A stretch of 11,056 bases of DNA from assembly GCA_030044035.1 (NCBI GenBank), contig JASHWN010000240.1, forward strand, positions 1 through 11,056, read 5' to 3'. Of the stretch, positions 1 through 5,443 are shown piece after piece. The position numbers and the translations under genes were made by a program. The DNA is from Xanthobacteraceae bacterium. Its GTDB lineage: Bacteria > Pseudomonadota > Alphaproteobacteria > Rhizobiales > Xanthobacteraceae. The notes below the pieces were generated by a model that was not told the DNA's origin, made no database searches, and saw only the letters and a program-made list of their open reading frames with translations. Position 1 is the first letter of the stretch. Each line of letters starts with the position of its first letter.

Positions 1-1
1 T

Positions 2-25
2 GGATTCCCGCTTGCGCGGGAATGA
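2..25. repeat. Short palindromic intergenic repeat
   Basis: A perfect 8-bp stem is visible: ATTCCCGC at 4-11 pairs with GCGGGAAT at 16-23 around a TTGC loop. It lies 14 bases beyond the stop codon of the minus-strand flavin oxidoreductase. Neither side carries a T-run, so it is more like a dispersed REP-type repeat than an intrinsic terminator, although it could still protect the 3' end of that transcript. The element may continue to the left of the window. Confidence 0.6.
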
Positions 26-37
26 GCGGAATGAACC

Positions 38-1069
38 TTATCCCACCACGCGCATTTTCCGACTGTCGGCGAAGGCCGGCATCACCTCGCGCGCGAAACG
101 CGCCAAGCTATCGCTGGCAAAGCCGCCGCCGGAATTGAGCAGCACGTATTCGACGCCAAGCTCGCGCAGCCGATTGAGCTTGACGGCGATCTCGTCCGGG
201 GTGCCGTACAGCGCGCTCTCCTCGCTCGCTTCGCGCGTATCCGAATAGGCCATGATGCTGGCGGTGTTCTTCACGCCCGGCGCGCTGGAGACGGCGGCGA
301 GGCGGCGCTGCGCTTCGAGCCGGCGCTCCAGCGCCGCCAGCTTGTCGGCTTCGTCCTTGGCGACGAAAAAGGCGCGCGCCACGCCGACCTCCATCGGATC
401 AAAGGCGCGGCCGCGTTTTTCCACTTCGGCCTTGAAGATGGCGAAGCGCTCGGCGACCGCTTCGAACGAGGCGAACTGGTCGAGCAAAAGATTGTAGCCG
501 CGCTCGGCGACTTGTCTGATGGAATCCGGATTGCCTGCCGCCATCCAGATCGGCGGATGCGGCTTTTGCGCGGTCGGCGGCTCGACGATGACATCGGCAA
601 AGCGCCAGAATTTTCCCTGATGCGAGAAGCGCTGCTTCGAGGTCCAGGCCTTGACGATCACTTCGAGCGACTCGGCAAAGCGCGCGTCGGCCTCCGCCAT
701 CGGCACGCAGAAGCCGGCGAACTCGTTGTGGCGGTAGCCTTTGCCGACGCCGAAATCGAGCCGGCCGCCGGACAGCAGATCGATGGTCGCGGCCTGCTCG
801 GCGAGCAGCACCGGATTGTGCCAGGGCAGCACCAGCACCGCGGTGCCGAGCCGCAATGTGCGCGTCTTCGCCGCCACCCAGGTCAGCAGCGCGAGGCTGG
901 CGGATACCTGGCCGAAACCGGTGAAATGATGCTCGACCAGAAACGTCGCGTGATAGCCGAGCGCCTCGGCCTCGATGTTGTAGTCGACGAACTGCCGGTA
1001 GCCCTGGCCGGAATCGACGTCCGGCCCGCCGTGGCGGGCCGTGGCGCTGCCGAATAGACCGAACCGCAT
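38..1069 (-). CDS. LLM-class (luciferase-like) flavin-dependent oxidoreductase
   Basis: Predicted 343-residue cytoplasmic flavin-dependent monooxygenase/oxidoreductase with the bacterial-luciferase TIM-barrel fold. Family hallmarks are an N-terminal beta strand MRFGLFG, the FLVEHHFTGFG segment (residues 43-53), AVLVLPWHNPVLLAEQ (77-92), the DLLSGGRLDFGVGKGYRHNEF stretch (97-117) that in this family helps hold the flavin phosphate, and PPIWMAAGNP (172-181). The frame is open 30 codons further upstream, but ATG 1069 is preferred because AAGGA lies 8 nt before it and the family homology begins at MRFG. It is divergent from the Bug-type receptor with an 88-bp gap, so the two could share a control region. 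The substrate is not predictable: these enzymes use reduced flavin to oxidise aldehydes, alkanesulfonates, pyrimidines and other compounds, and nothing adjacent settles the choice. Family call is strong, function open. Confidence 0.9.
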   Translation of the reverse strand: MRFGLFGSATARHGGPDVDSGQGYRQFVDYNIEAEALGYHATFLVEHHFTGFGQVSASLALLTWVAAKTRTLRLGTAVLVLPWHNPVLLAEQAATIDLLSGGRLDFGVGKGYRHNEFAGFCVPMAEADARFAESLEVIVKAWTSKQRFSHQGKFWRFADVIVEPPTAQKPHPPIWMAAGNPDSIRQVAERGYNLLLDQFASFEAVAERFAIFKAEVEKRGRAFDPMEVGVARAFFVAKDEADKLAALERRLEAQRRLAAVSSAPGVKNTASIMAYSDTREASEESALYGTPDEIAVKLNRLRELGVEYVLLNSGGGFASDSLARFAREVMPAFADSRKMRVVG

Positions 1070-1157
1070 CGGGGCGTTCCTTGATTTGCCGCGCCAATGT
1101 AGCGCATGCCCGAGTGCCGGAGCTATAGTTAGAGTCTCATAAAACAGGGGATCGGAC
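1070..1157. promoter_or_regulatory. Divergent intergenic region, likely paired promoters
   Basis: This 88-bp gap separates two divergent starts, so promoters for both genes are expected here. On the plus strand a TATAGT box at 1124-1129 sits 22 nt before the AGGGG ribosome-binding site of the Bug-type gene, but no good -35 partner is seen at normal spacing. On the minus strand the ribosome-binding site AAGGA is clear, whereas -10/-35 boxes are weak. The boxes are tentative; the location is inferred from gene arrangement. Confidence 0.35.
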
Positions 1158-2129
1158 ATGCGCTTGGACGCGATCGCGGCTTTATTCGCAGCGGCGACGC
1201 TCGCAGCGGCCGTTGCAGCGCCGGTCGATCGGGCGGCGGCGCAGGACTATCCCAGCCATTCGGTCACCCTGATCGTGCCGTTCCCGCCGGGCGGCGGCGT
1301 CGATCTCATCGGCCGTCTGGTCGGGCAACAATTATCGGCGGCACTTGGCCAGCAGGTGATCGTCGAAAATCGCGGCGGCGCCGGCGGCATGATCGGCACG
1401 CGTGACATCGCCCATGCGGCGCCGGACGGTTACACGCTCGGAGTCGTGCTCACCGGCATGAGTCTCAGCCCAAACGCCGACTATGACGTCAACAAGGATT
1501 TCTCGCCCATTGGGATTATCGCCTCGACGCCGGTCTTGATCGTCGCCAATCCGTCGTTTCCAGCGAAATCGCTGACCGACATCATTGCTGTGGCCAAGCA
1601 ACAGCCCGGCAAGCTCTCCATCGGCACTCCGCCCTCGCCGACGATCAACTACTTCGCGATCAAGATGTTCAACTTGATGGCCGGCGTTGACACGACCATC
1701 GTCACCTATAGGGGCACCGCCCCGCTGACGACCGACGTCATGGGCAATCATGTGCCGCTCGGCTTCGATACGATTCCAGCCGCCATCAGCCAGATCCAGG
1801 CGCATCAGTTGCGCGCCATCGCGGTGACCGGGCCCAAGCGCTCGGCAGCGCTGCCGGACGTGCCGACCGCCGCCGAATCCGGGCTGCCTGGATTCGAGGC
1901 GGTGCAGTATTACGGCCTGATCGCGCCCGCGGGCGTGCCGCGCCCGATCGTCGATCGGGTCAACAAGGAATTGCGCGCCATGTTGGCCGACGATGCATTC
2001 AAGAAGCGTCTGATCGAGGCCGGCGACGATCCGGCGCCAAGCTCGCCCGAAGACTACGCGGCGAACATAAGGCGCGAAGAAGCCAAGTGGGCGGCGCTGA
2101 TCAAGAAGCTCGGCCTGAAGCTCGAGTAG
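1158..2129 (+). CDS. Bug/TctC-family periplasmic solute-binding protein
   Basis: A 323-residue tripartite-tricarboxylate-transporter type receptor (Bug family), secreted to the periplasm to bind a carboxylate or other small organic ligand. Residues 1-29 form a Sec signal peptide (MRLD, then an alanine-rich hydrophobic stretch, ending AAAQ before DYPSHSV). Typical motifs follow: VTLIVPFPPGGGVDLIGR (36-53), the strand VIVENRGGAGGMIGT (67-81), which shapes the ligand loop, and APDGYTLG (88-95). The C-terminal half keeps family segments such as LPDVPTAAESGLPGFEA. Length is normal. ATG 1158 has AGGGG seven bases upstream. No membrane partners (TctA/TctB type) are in the window, so this is an orphan receptor, common in Rhizobiales and Burkholderiales. 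The ligand is unknown. Confidence 0.92.
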   Translation: MRLDAIAALFAAATLAAAVAAPVDRAAAQDYPSHSVTLIVPFPPGGGVDLIGRLVGQQLSAALGQQVIVENRGGAGGMIGTRDIAHAAPDGYTLGVVLTGMSLSPNADYDVNKDFSPIGIIASTPVLIVANPSFPAKSLTDIIAVAKQQPGKLSIGTPPSPTINYFAIKMFNLMAGVDTTIVTYRGTAPLTTDVMGNHVPLGFDTIPAAISQIQAHQLRAIAVTGPKRSAALPDVPTAAESGLPGFEAVQYYGLIAPAGVPRPIVDRVNKELRAMLADDAFKKRLIEAGDDPAPSSPEDYAANIRREEAKWAALIKKLGLKLE

Positions 2130-2141
2130 TTCCATCAAGCC

Positions 2142-2295
2142 GTCATTGCCGGCGAAGCGAAGCAATCCAGGCCCCCTCCCTAACCCTCCCCCGCAAGCGG
2201 GGGAGGGAAGGGTGGGGGAAGCTGGATTGCTTGGGCGCGGAGCTTGTCATCGGGCCGGCCACTTCGGGCCGGACCCGTTGGCTCCTCGCAACGAC
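2142..2295. repeat. Nested palindromic repeat filling a convergent gap
   Basis: A composite element occupies nearly all of the gap between the convergent receptor and PilZ genes. Its ends are near-inverted repeats (GTCATTGC at 2143-2149 region, GCAACGAC at 2288-2295). Inside is an 11-bp perfect stem, AAGCAATCCAG (2160-2170) with CTGGATTGCTT (2222-2232), enclosing a second palindrome with an 11-bp perfect stem, CCCTCCCCCGC (2184-2194) with GCGGGGGAGGG (2197-2207). To the right is a third hairpin: CGGGCCGGCC (2251-2260) pairs with GGCCGG (2267-2272) and CCCG (2274-2277), leaving A2273 bulged. No T-run follows the stems. It may act as a bidirectional mRNA 3'-end structure, but by sequence it is a dispersed intergenic repeat. 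Confidence 0.8.
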
Positions 2296-2558
2296 TACGC
2301 CGCCGAGTGGAACGACGCCTCGCAGAATTCGACCCCGACCTCGGTTGCGGACCGCCAGGCGACACGGCAGCCGCGCATGGTGTGGGCGGCATCGAACGTC
2401 AGGCCAAATCGATCCGGGATCAGGCAGGTGCTGACCAAGGCGAGGCGTGCGCCGAGCGAAGAAATATCGCGAACGACGCAGTCGCGAAGCGACCCGTTCA
2501 TCGATATTTTGGCGCACTTGTAAATCTGGGTGCGCCGGACTCGTCTGCGCTCATGCAT
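2295..2558 (-). CDS. Small PilZ-domain protein (putative c-di-GMP receptor)
   Basis: An 87-residue single-domain protein. It carries the two PilZ signatures in the right order: an arginine cluster RRRVRR at residues 4-9 (RxxxR satisfied by R4/R8 or R5/R9) and D31-x-S33-x-x-G36 in VVRDISSLGARL, followed by beta strands ending in CRVAWRSATEVGVEF (64-78). PilZ domains with both motifs usually bind the second messenger c-di-GMP and control motility, surface polysaccharide or cell envelope functions. The length fits the stand-alone PilZ proteins common in Bradyrhizobium relatives. The ATG has no strong ribosome-binding site (only TTGAAG about 14 nt upstream), so the start is a little uncertain, but the RxxxR motif needs a start near here. 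The TAG stop directly abuts the repeat at 2142-2295. No link to the neighbouring catabolic genes is evident. Confidence 0.82.
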   Translation of the reverse strand: MHERRRVRRTQIYKCAKISMNGSLRDCVVRDISSLGARLALVSTCLIPDRFGLTFDAAHTMRGCRVAWRSATEVGVEFCEASFHSAA

Positions 2559-2574
2559 AGCGCAAGCATGGGCT

Positions 2575-2685
2575 TCAAATGTTACGCAAAGTCCAAGGTG
2601 AATTCGGCTAAAAGCTTAATTTGTGCAAACCAAGATTTTGCTGAAAGATATCGTGAATAAGTTGTTGCTTCGTCCAAACATATTC
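2575..2685 (-). promoter_or_regulatory. AT-rich leader, probable promoter region of the PilZ gene
   Basis: This roughly 110-bp stretch is clearly richer in A and T than the rest of the window and lies directly upstream of the minus-strand PilZ gene. On the minus strand TTGCAC is present near 2621-2626, but no convincing -10 box follows at 16-18 nt, so no specific promoter is assigned. No open reading frame with coding character is seen here. Confidence 0.3.
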
Positions 2686-2773
2686 CTTGTCATCATCCGC
2701 GCAGGCGGATGATCCGGTAATCACCGACGGTCCCGTGTTTACTGGATGCTCCGCTTTCGCGGAGCATGACAAG
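2686..2773. repeat. REPIN-like pair of inverted hairpins
   Basis: Two hairpins face each other within 88 bp. The left has a 9-bp stem, ATCATCCGC (2692-2700) with GCGGATGAT (2705-2713), loop GCAG. The right has an 8-bp stem, TGCTCCGC (2747-2754) with GCGGAGCA (2759-2766), loop TTTC. The outer ends are also complementary (CTTGTCAT 2686-2693 with ATGACAAG 2766-2773, overlapping the stem ends slightly), and CCGGTAA (2714-2720) matches TTACTGG (2739-2745) with one G-T mismatch. This two-headed symmetric layout resembles REPIN elements. It lies 38 bp past the stop of the DUF35 gene and has no T-tract. Confidence 0.72.
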
Positions 2774-2811
2774 TCAGTAGGTTTCGTTGCGGCGGATCAG
2801 CAACTGAGCCC

Positions 2812-3198
2812 TCAATCCGGCCTGAACAGCGGCACCGGCGGGCCGTCTTCGGTCTCGGCGAACACTAGGCGCACGCTCTGCCCGATGTGCAGCGCGTCGA
2901 AATCGCAATCGACGATGTTGGTCAGCATGGTCGGGCCCTCCGCCAAGGTCACATAGCCGATCGCGTAGGGCTCCTTGGCGCGGCGCATGACGCTGAAGCT
3001 GTAGATCGTGCCCTGCCCGGAAGCGGCGCGCCATTCGATCTTTTCGGCGCTGCAGAACGGGCAGACCGCGCGCGGATACCAATGCGCCTTGCCGCAAGCG
3101 CCGCAGGTCGGCACGACGAAGCGGCGCTGCCGCGCCGCGTTCCAGAACGGCTCGCTTTCCACCGTGACGATCGGGCCGGGAATCTTCCGCGCGGTCAT
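2812..3198 (-). CDS. DUF35-type Zn-ribbon/OB-fold protein, partner of the thiolase-fold protein
   Basis: A 128-residue protein with the DUF35 layout: an N-terminal helix (ESEPFWNAARQRRF, residues 14-27), a rubredoxin-like zinc ribbon with Cys32-x2-Cys35 and Cys46-x2-Cys49 (TCGACGKAHWYPRAVCPFCS), then an OB-fold (GTIYSFSVMRRAKEPYAIGYVTLAEG...). DUF35 proteins form complexes with thiolase-superfamily enzymes. Known cases are the archaeal acetoacetyl-CoA thiolase/HMG-CoA synthase complex, where the OB-fold channels acyl-CoA, and the actinobacterial steroid side-chain aldolase Ltp2 with the DUF35 domain of ChsH2. Here the gene starts 3 nt after the thiolase-fold gene ends, with GGGAG about six bases before its ATG lying inside the upstream gene, so translational coupling and a complex are likely. 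Confidence 0.92.
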   Translation of the reverse strand: MTARKIPGPIVTVESEPFWNAARQRRFVVPTCGACGKAHWYPRAVCPFCSAEKIEWRAASGQGTIYSFSVMRRAKEPYAIGYVTLAEGPTMLTNIVDCDFDALHIGQSVRLVFAETEDGPPVPLFRPD

Positions 3199-3201
3199 CG
3201 C

Positions 3202-4374
3202 TCACTCCCGCTCCATGATCAGCGTCGCGCTGCAGTGCCGGGTGCCGAGCTGCATGCCGGTGCCTTGCGCCAGCGCCAGATCGCAGTTTTTCACCTGCAC
3301 CGCGGGATGCGCCTCGCCGCGCAGCTGCCGCACCGCTTCGATCACCTTGGTCATGCCGCCGCGATTGGCCGGATGGTTGTTGCACAGCCCGCCGCCGTCG
3401 GTGTTGAACGGCAGCCTGCCGATTCCGGAAATCAGATTGCCGTCGGCCACGAACTTGCCGCCCGCGCCCTTGGCGCAGAAGCCCAAATCTTCAAGCTGAA
3501 TGAGCACCGTGATGGTGAAGCTGTCGTAGATCGAAACGTATTTGATGTCGGCCGGCTCGACGCCGGCTTCAGCGAACGCCGCGGGCCCGGAGCGCGCCGC
3601 GCCCGATATGGTCAGATCGAATGTGCCGCCGGCAAGATGTTTGACGGTTTCGCCGGCGCCGATGATCTTCACCGGCGGCCGGCGCAAATTTTTGGCGATC
3701 TCCGGCCGCACGATGACGAGCGCGCCACCACCGTCGCTGATGACGCAGCAGTCGAGCCGGTGCAACGGATCGGCGATCAGCGGCGAGGCGACCACGTCGG
3801 CGACGGTGACCACTTCGGGCAGCATGGCGTTCGGGTTGTGCTGGGCGTGGTGCGAGGCCGCGACCTTGATCCAGGCGAGCTGCTCGCTGGTGGTGCCGTA
3901 TTGGTGCATGTGCCGCATCGCGCACATGGCGTAGCCGTTGGCGGTGGTCAGGCCGTAGGGAAATTCGAAACCGGCTTCCGGCTGGTTGGGATCGCGCAGC
4001 CGCGGCGTGGTGCCGGTCGCCATGCCCTCGCTGCGCGGCCGCCCAGCGAGCGTAATCAGCGCCACGTCGCATTTGCCGAGCGCGATGGCCGCGGCGGCGT
4101 GGCCGGCCAATGCCACATACGAGGTGCCGCCGAGCTCGGTCGAGTCGACGTGGCGGAGTTTCGTCAGGTTGAGGTACTCGGCCATCGACGCCGGGCCCGG
4201 CCCCGGCGCATCGGCGGCGCAGAAATAACCGTCGACGTCGTCACGCGTCAGCCCGGCATCCGCCAGCGCGCCGAGCGCCACCTCGGCGTGCAGCTGCGCC
4301 ACGCTCTTGTCCGGCGCATGCCGCGTCGGATGCTCGAACGCGCCGGCAATATAGGCCTTGCCCTTGATGGTCAT
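3202..4374 (-). CDS. Thiolase-superfamily protein (SCP-x/Ltp2-like) lacking the nucleophilic Cys
   Basis: A 390-residue thiolase-fold protein of the lipid-transfer/SCP-x type. Family segments include DVDGYFCAADAPGPGP (47-62), CCVISDGGGALVIVRPE (209-225), SIYDSFTITVLIQLEDLGFC (281-300) and FNTDGGGLCNNHPANRGGM (323-341), which keeps the active-site His334. The N-terminal nucleophile region reads TELGGTSYVALAG (79-91) with no Cys where thiolases have CASG, and the C-terminal second Cys motif is replaced by ALAQGTGMQ (367-375). Claisen thiolase chemistry is therefore doubtful. Ltp2-type retro-aldolases also lack these Cys residues and need a DUF35 partner, which is encoded next door. The frame stays open far upstream over the divergent SDR gene, but ATG 4374 fits the family N-terminus (MTIKGKAYIAG) and has GGGGGAGGA upstream, at rather long spacing. 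The substrate, presumably an acyl-CoA, is unknown. Confidence 0.9.
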   Translation of the reverse strand: MTIKGKAYIAGAFEHPTRHAPDKSVAQLHAEVALGALADAGLTRDDVDGYFCAADAPGPGPASMAEYLNLTKLRHVDSTELGGTSYVALAGHAAAAIALGKCDVALITLAGRPRSEGMATGTTPRLRDPNQPEAGFEFPYGLTTANGYAMCAMRHMHQYGTTSEQLAWIKVAASHHAQHNPNAMLPEVVTVADVVASPLIADPLHRLDCCVISDGGGALVIVRPEIAKNLRRPPVKIIGAGETVKHLAGGTFDLTISGAARSGPAAFAEAGVEPADIKYVSIYDSFTITVLIQLEDLGFCAKGAGGKFVADGNLISGIGRLPFNTDGGGLCNNHPANRGGMTKVIEAVRQLRGEAHPAVQVKNCDLALAQGTGMQLGTRHCSATLIMERE

Positions 4375-4437
4375 GCGCCAAGATATCCTCCCCCGCTCGC
4401 CTGCGCTACGCTGCGAAGGTGAACAAGGAGATTGACG
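4375..4437. promoter_or_regulatory. Divergent 63-bp control region between thiolase-fold and SDR genes
   Basis: Only 63 bp separate the two divergent start codons. Both ribosome-binding sites are visible: on the minus strand a GGGGGAGGA run for the thiolase-fold gene, and on the plus strand AAGGAG at 4425-4430 for the SDR. The compact layout implies overlapping promoters, or promoters reaching into the opposing genes. No clear -10/-35 pair or operator palindrome was found. Confidence 0.4.
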
Positions 4438-5220
4438 ATGGAGCTCGGGCTCAAGGGGAAGATCGCGCTGGTGACCGGATCGAGCCGCGGTATCGGCCGC
4501 GGCACCGCGCTGGCGCTCGCCGCCGAAGGCTGCGATCTGATGTTGACCGGGCGCGACGACAAAGCGCTCGACGAGGTCGCGCAAAAAATTCGCGGCATGG
4601 GCCGCCGCGCCGCGATCGCCGTGCTCGATCTGCGCCGGAACGACGCGCCGGAAAAACTCATCGCCGCCGTGCGGCGCGAGTTCGGCGGCCTCGACATCCT
4701 GTTCAACAACGCCGGCACCACCAAGCGCGGCGATTTTTTCGCGCTGACCGATGCCGATTGGGAGGAGGGCTACGCGCTCAAATTTTTTGCCCACGTGCGG
4801 CTCGCCCGGCTCGCCTGGCCGCTTCTGAAGGAGCGCGGCGGTTCGCTGGTTGCCATGGGCGGCACCAGCGGCCGCAAGCCGCATGCCGATTTCACCATCG
4901 GCTCTTCGGTCAATGCCGCGGTCGCCGCGTTCACCAAATGCCTGGCCGACCGCGGCAAGGCCGATGGCGTGCGCGTCAACTGCATCCATCCGAGCTTGGT
5001 CGAAACCGAGCGGCAATGGCGGCGCATCCGCGCCGAGGTGGCGCGCACCGGACTGTCGGAAGACAAAGTCCGCGAAGCCATGTGCCGCGAGACCGGCATC
5101 ATCCGTTACGGCACCACGGACGACATCGCCGACCTCGTCACCTTCATCGTCTCCTCGCGCGCCAGCTGGCTGCACGGCGCCACCATCGACATCGACGGCG
5201 GCGAGATTCCGGTGCTGTGA
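4438..5220 (+). CDS. SDR-fold protein with the catalytic triad missing
   Basis: A 260-residue short-chain dehydrogenase/reductase fold. The cofactor half is intact: TGSSRGIG (13-20) in the Rossmann loop, DL at 64-65, NNAG (90-93), and the C-terminal HPSLVET and DIDGGEIPVL. The catalytic half is not. Where SDRs have ISSxxG the protein reads AMGGTSG (139-145), so the Ser is Gly. Where they have YxxxK it reads GSSVN (155-159), giving Gly for Tyr and Asn for Lys, in the otherwise conserved context GSSVNAAVAAFTKCLADRG. It may bind NAD(P) without normal dehydrogenase chemistry, or use other residues. ATG 4438 is chosen over the in-frame TTG 4432 because AAGGAG (4425-4430) lies seven bases before it. 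It is divergent from the thiolase-fold gene, suggesting a shared CoA-ester pathway; this is inference. Confidence 0.88.
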   Translation: MELGLKGKIALVTGSSRGIGRGTALALAAEGCDLMLTGRDDKALDEVAQKIRGMGRRAAIAVLDLRRNDAPEKLIAAVRREFGGLDILFNNAGTTKRGDFFALTDADWEEGYALKFFAHVRLARLAWPLLKERGGSLVAMGGTSGRKPHADFTIGSSVNAAVAAFTKCLADRGKADGVRVNCIHPSLVETERQWRRIRAEVARTGLSEDKVREAMCRETGIIRYGTTDDIADLVTFIVSSRASWLHGATIDIDGGEIPVL

Positions 5221-5248
5221 GCCGTCAACATCACATCATCTTGCGTTT

Positions 5249-5430
5249 CCCGGGCGCAGCGCAGCATCCCCGGGTCCGCGCTTCGCGCGGCCCGGGGACA
5301 AGCTTGCCCTCGGGCGCGCAATTGCGCGACCCGAGGGTGGTGCGCTGCAGACCCGGGATCGTTACAGACTCTGAACCTGTGAAGGTCCCGGAACAGCGGT
5401 GCACCGCTACGCGCTGCACCGCATCCGGGA
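5249..5430. repeat. Composite multi-hairpin intergenic repeat
   Basis: The gap of 223 bp between the SDR and the flavoenzyme is almost wholly palindromic. An outer stem (CCCGGG 5249-5254 with 5352-5357, and GCAGCGCA 5256-5263 with TGCGCTGC 5341-5348) encloses two hairpins. One is 5268-5297 (7+5 bp with T5275 bulged, loop CTTCG). The other is 5307-5337 (8+6 bp with A5329 bulged, centre CGCGCAATTGCGCG). A second unit follows: TCCCGGA (5386-5392) pairs with TCCGGGA (5424-5430) around GCGGTGC (5396-5402) and GCACCGC (5416-5422). Between units, GGGATCGTTACAG and CTGTGAAGGTCCC pair imperfectly. The style matches dispersed repeats of Bradyrhizobium-like genomes. It stops only 13 bp before the flavoenzyme ATG. 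Confidence 0.82.
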
Positions 5431-5443
5431 CACAAGCTTGCGT

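Noticed and set aside
1070..1159. 30-codon upstream extension of the flavin oxidoreductase
   Set aside because: It would run to the start of the divergent receptor gene, has no family similarity, and the internal ATG 1069 has AAGGA at good spacing.
2887..4422. Long plus-strand open frame (511 codons) opposite the thiolase-fold and DUF35 genes
   Set aside because: It is antisense to two genes with clear family motifs; its translation is low-complexity (R, A, H, G, rich) with no domain signature, typical of open antisense frames in high-GC DNA.
4432..4437. TTG start two codons upstream for the SDR
   Set aside because: It lies one base after AAGGAG, too close for initiation, whereas ATG 4438 is seven bases away.
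4375..5175. N-terminal extension of the thiolase-fold frame, which stays open upstream
   Set aside because: It would overlap the divergent SDR completely; its composition is shadow-like, and family similarity starts at MTIKGKAYIAG at 4374.
5249..5430. Structured RNA, riboswitch or rho-independent terminator in the palindromic region
   Set aside because: No T-run follows any stem and no known riboswitch core is recognised; the mirrored palindromes and their resemblance to other loci here fit dispersed repeats better.
2142..5430. CRISPR array
   Set aside because: The repeats are palindromic, differ in sequence and are not regularly spaced around unique spacers; no cas gene is present.
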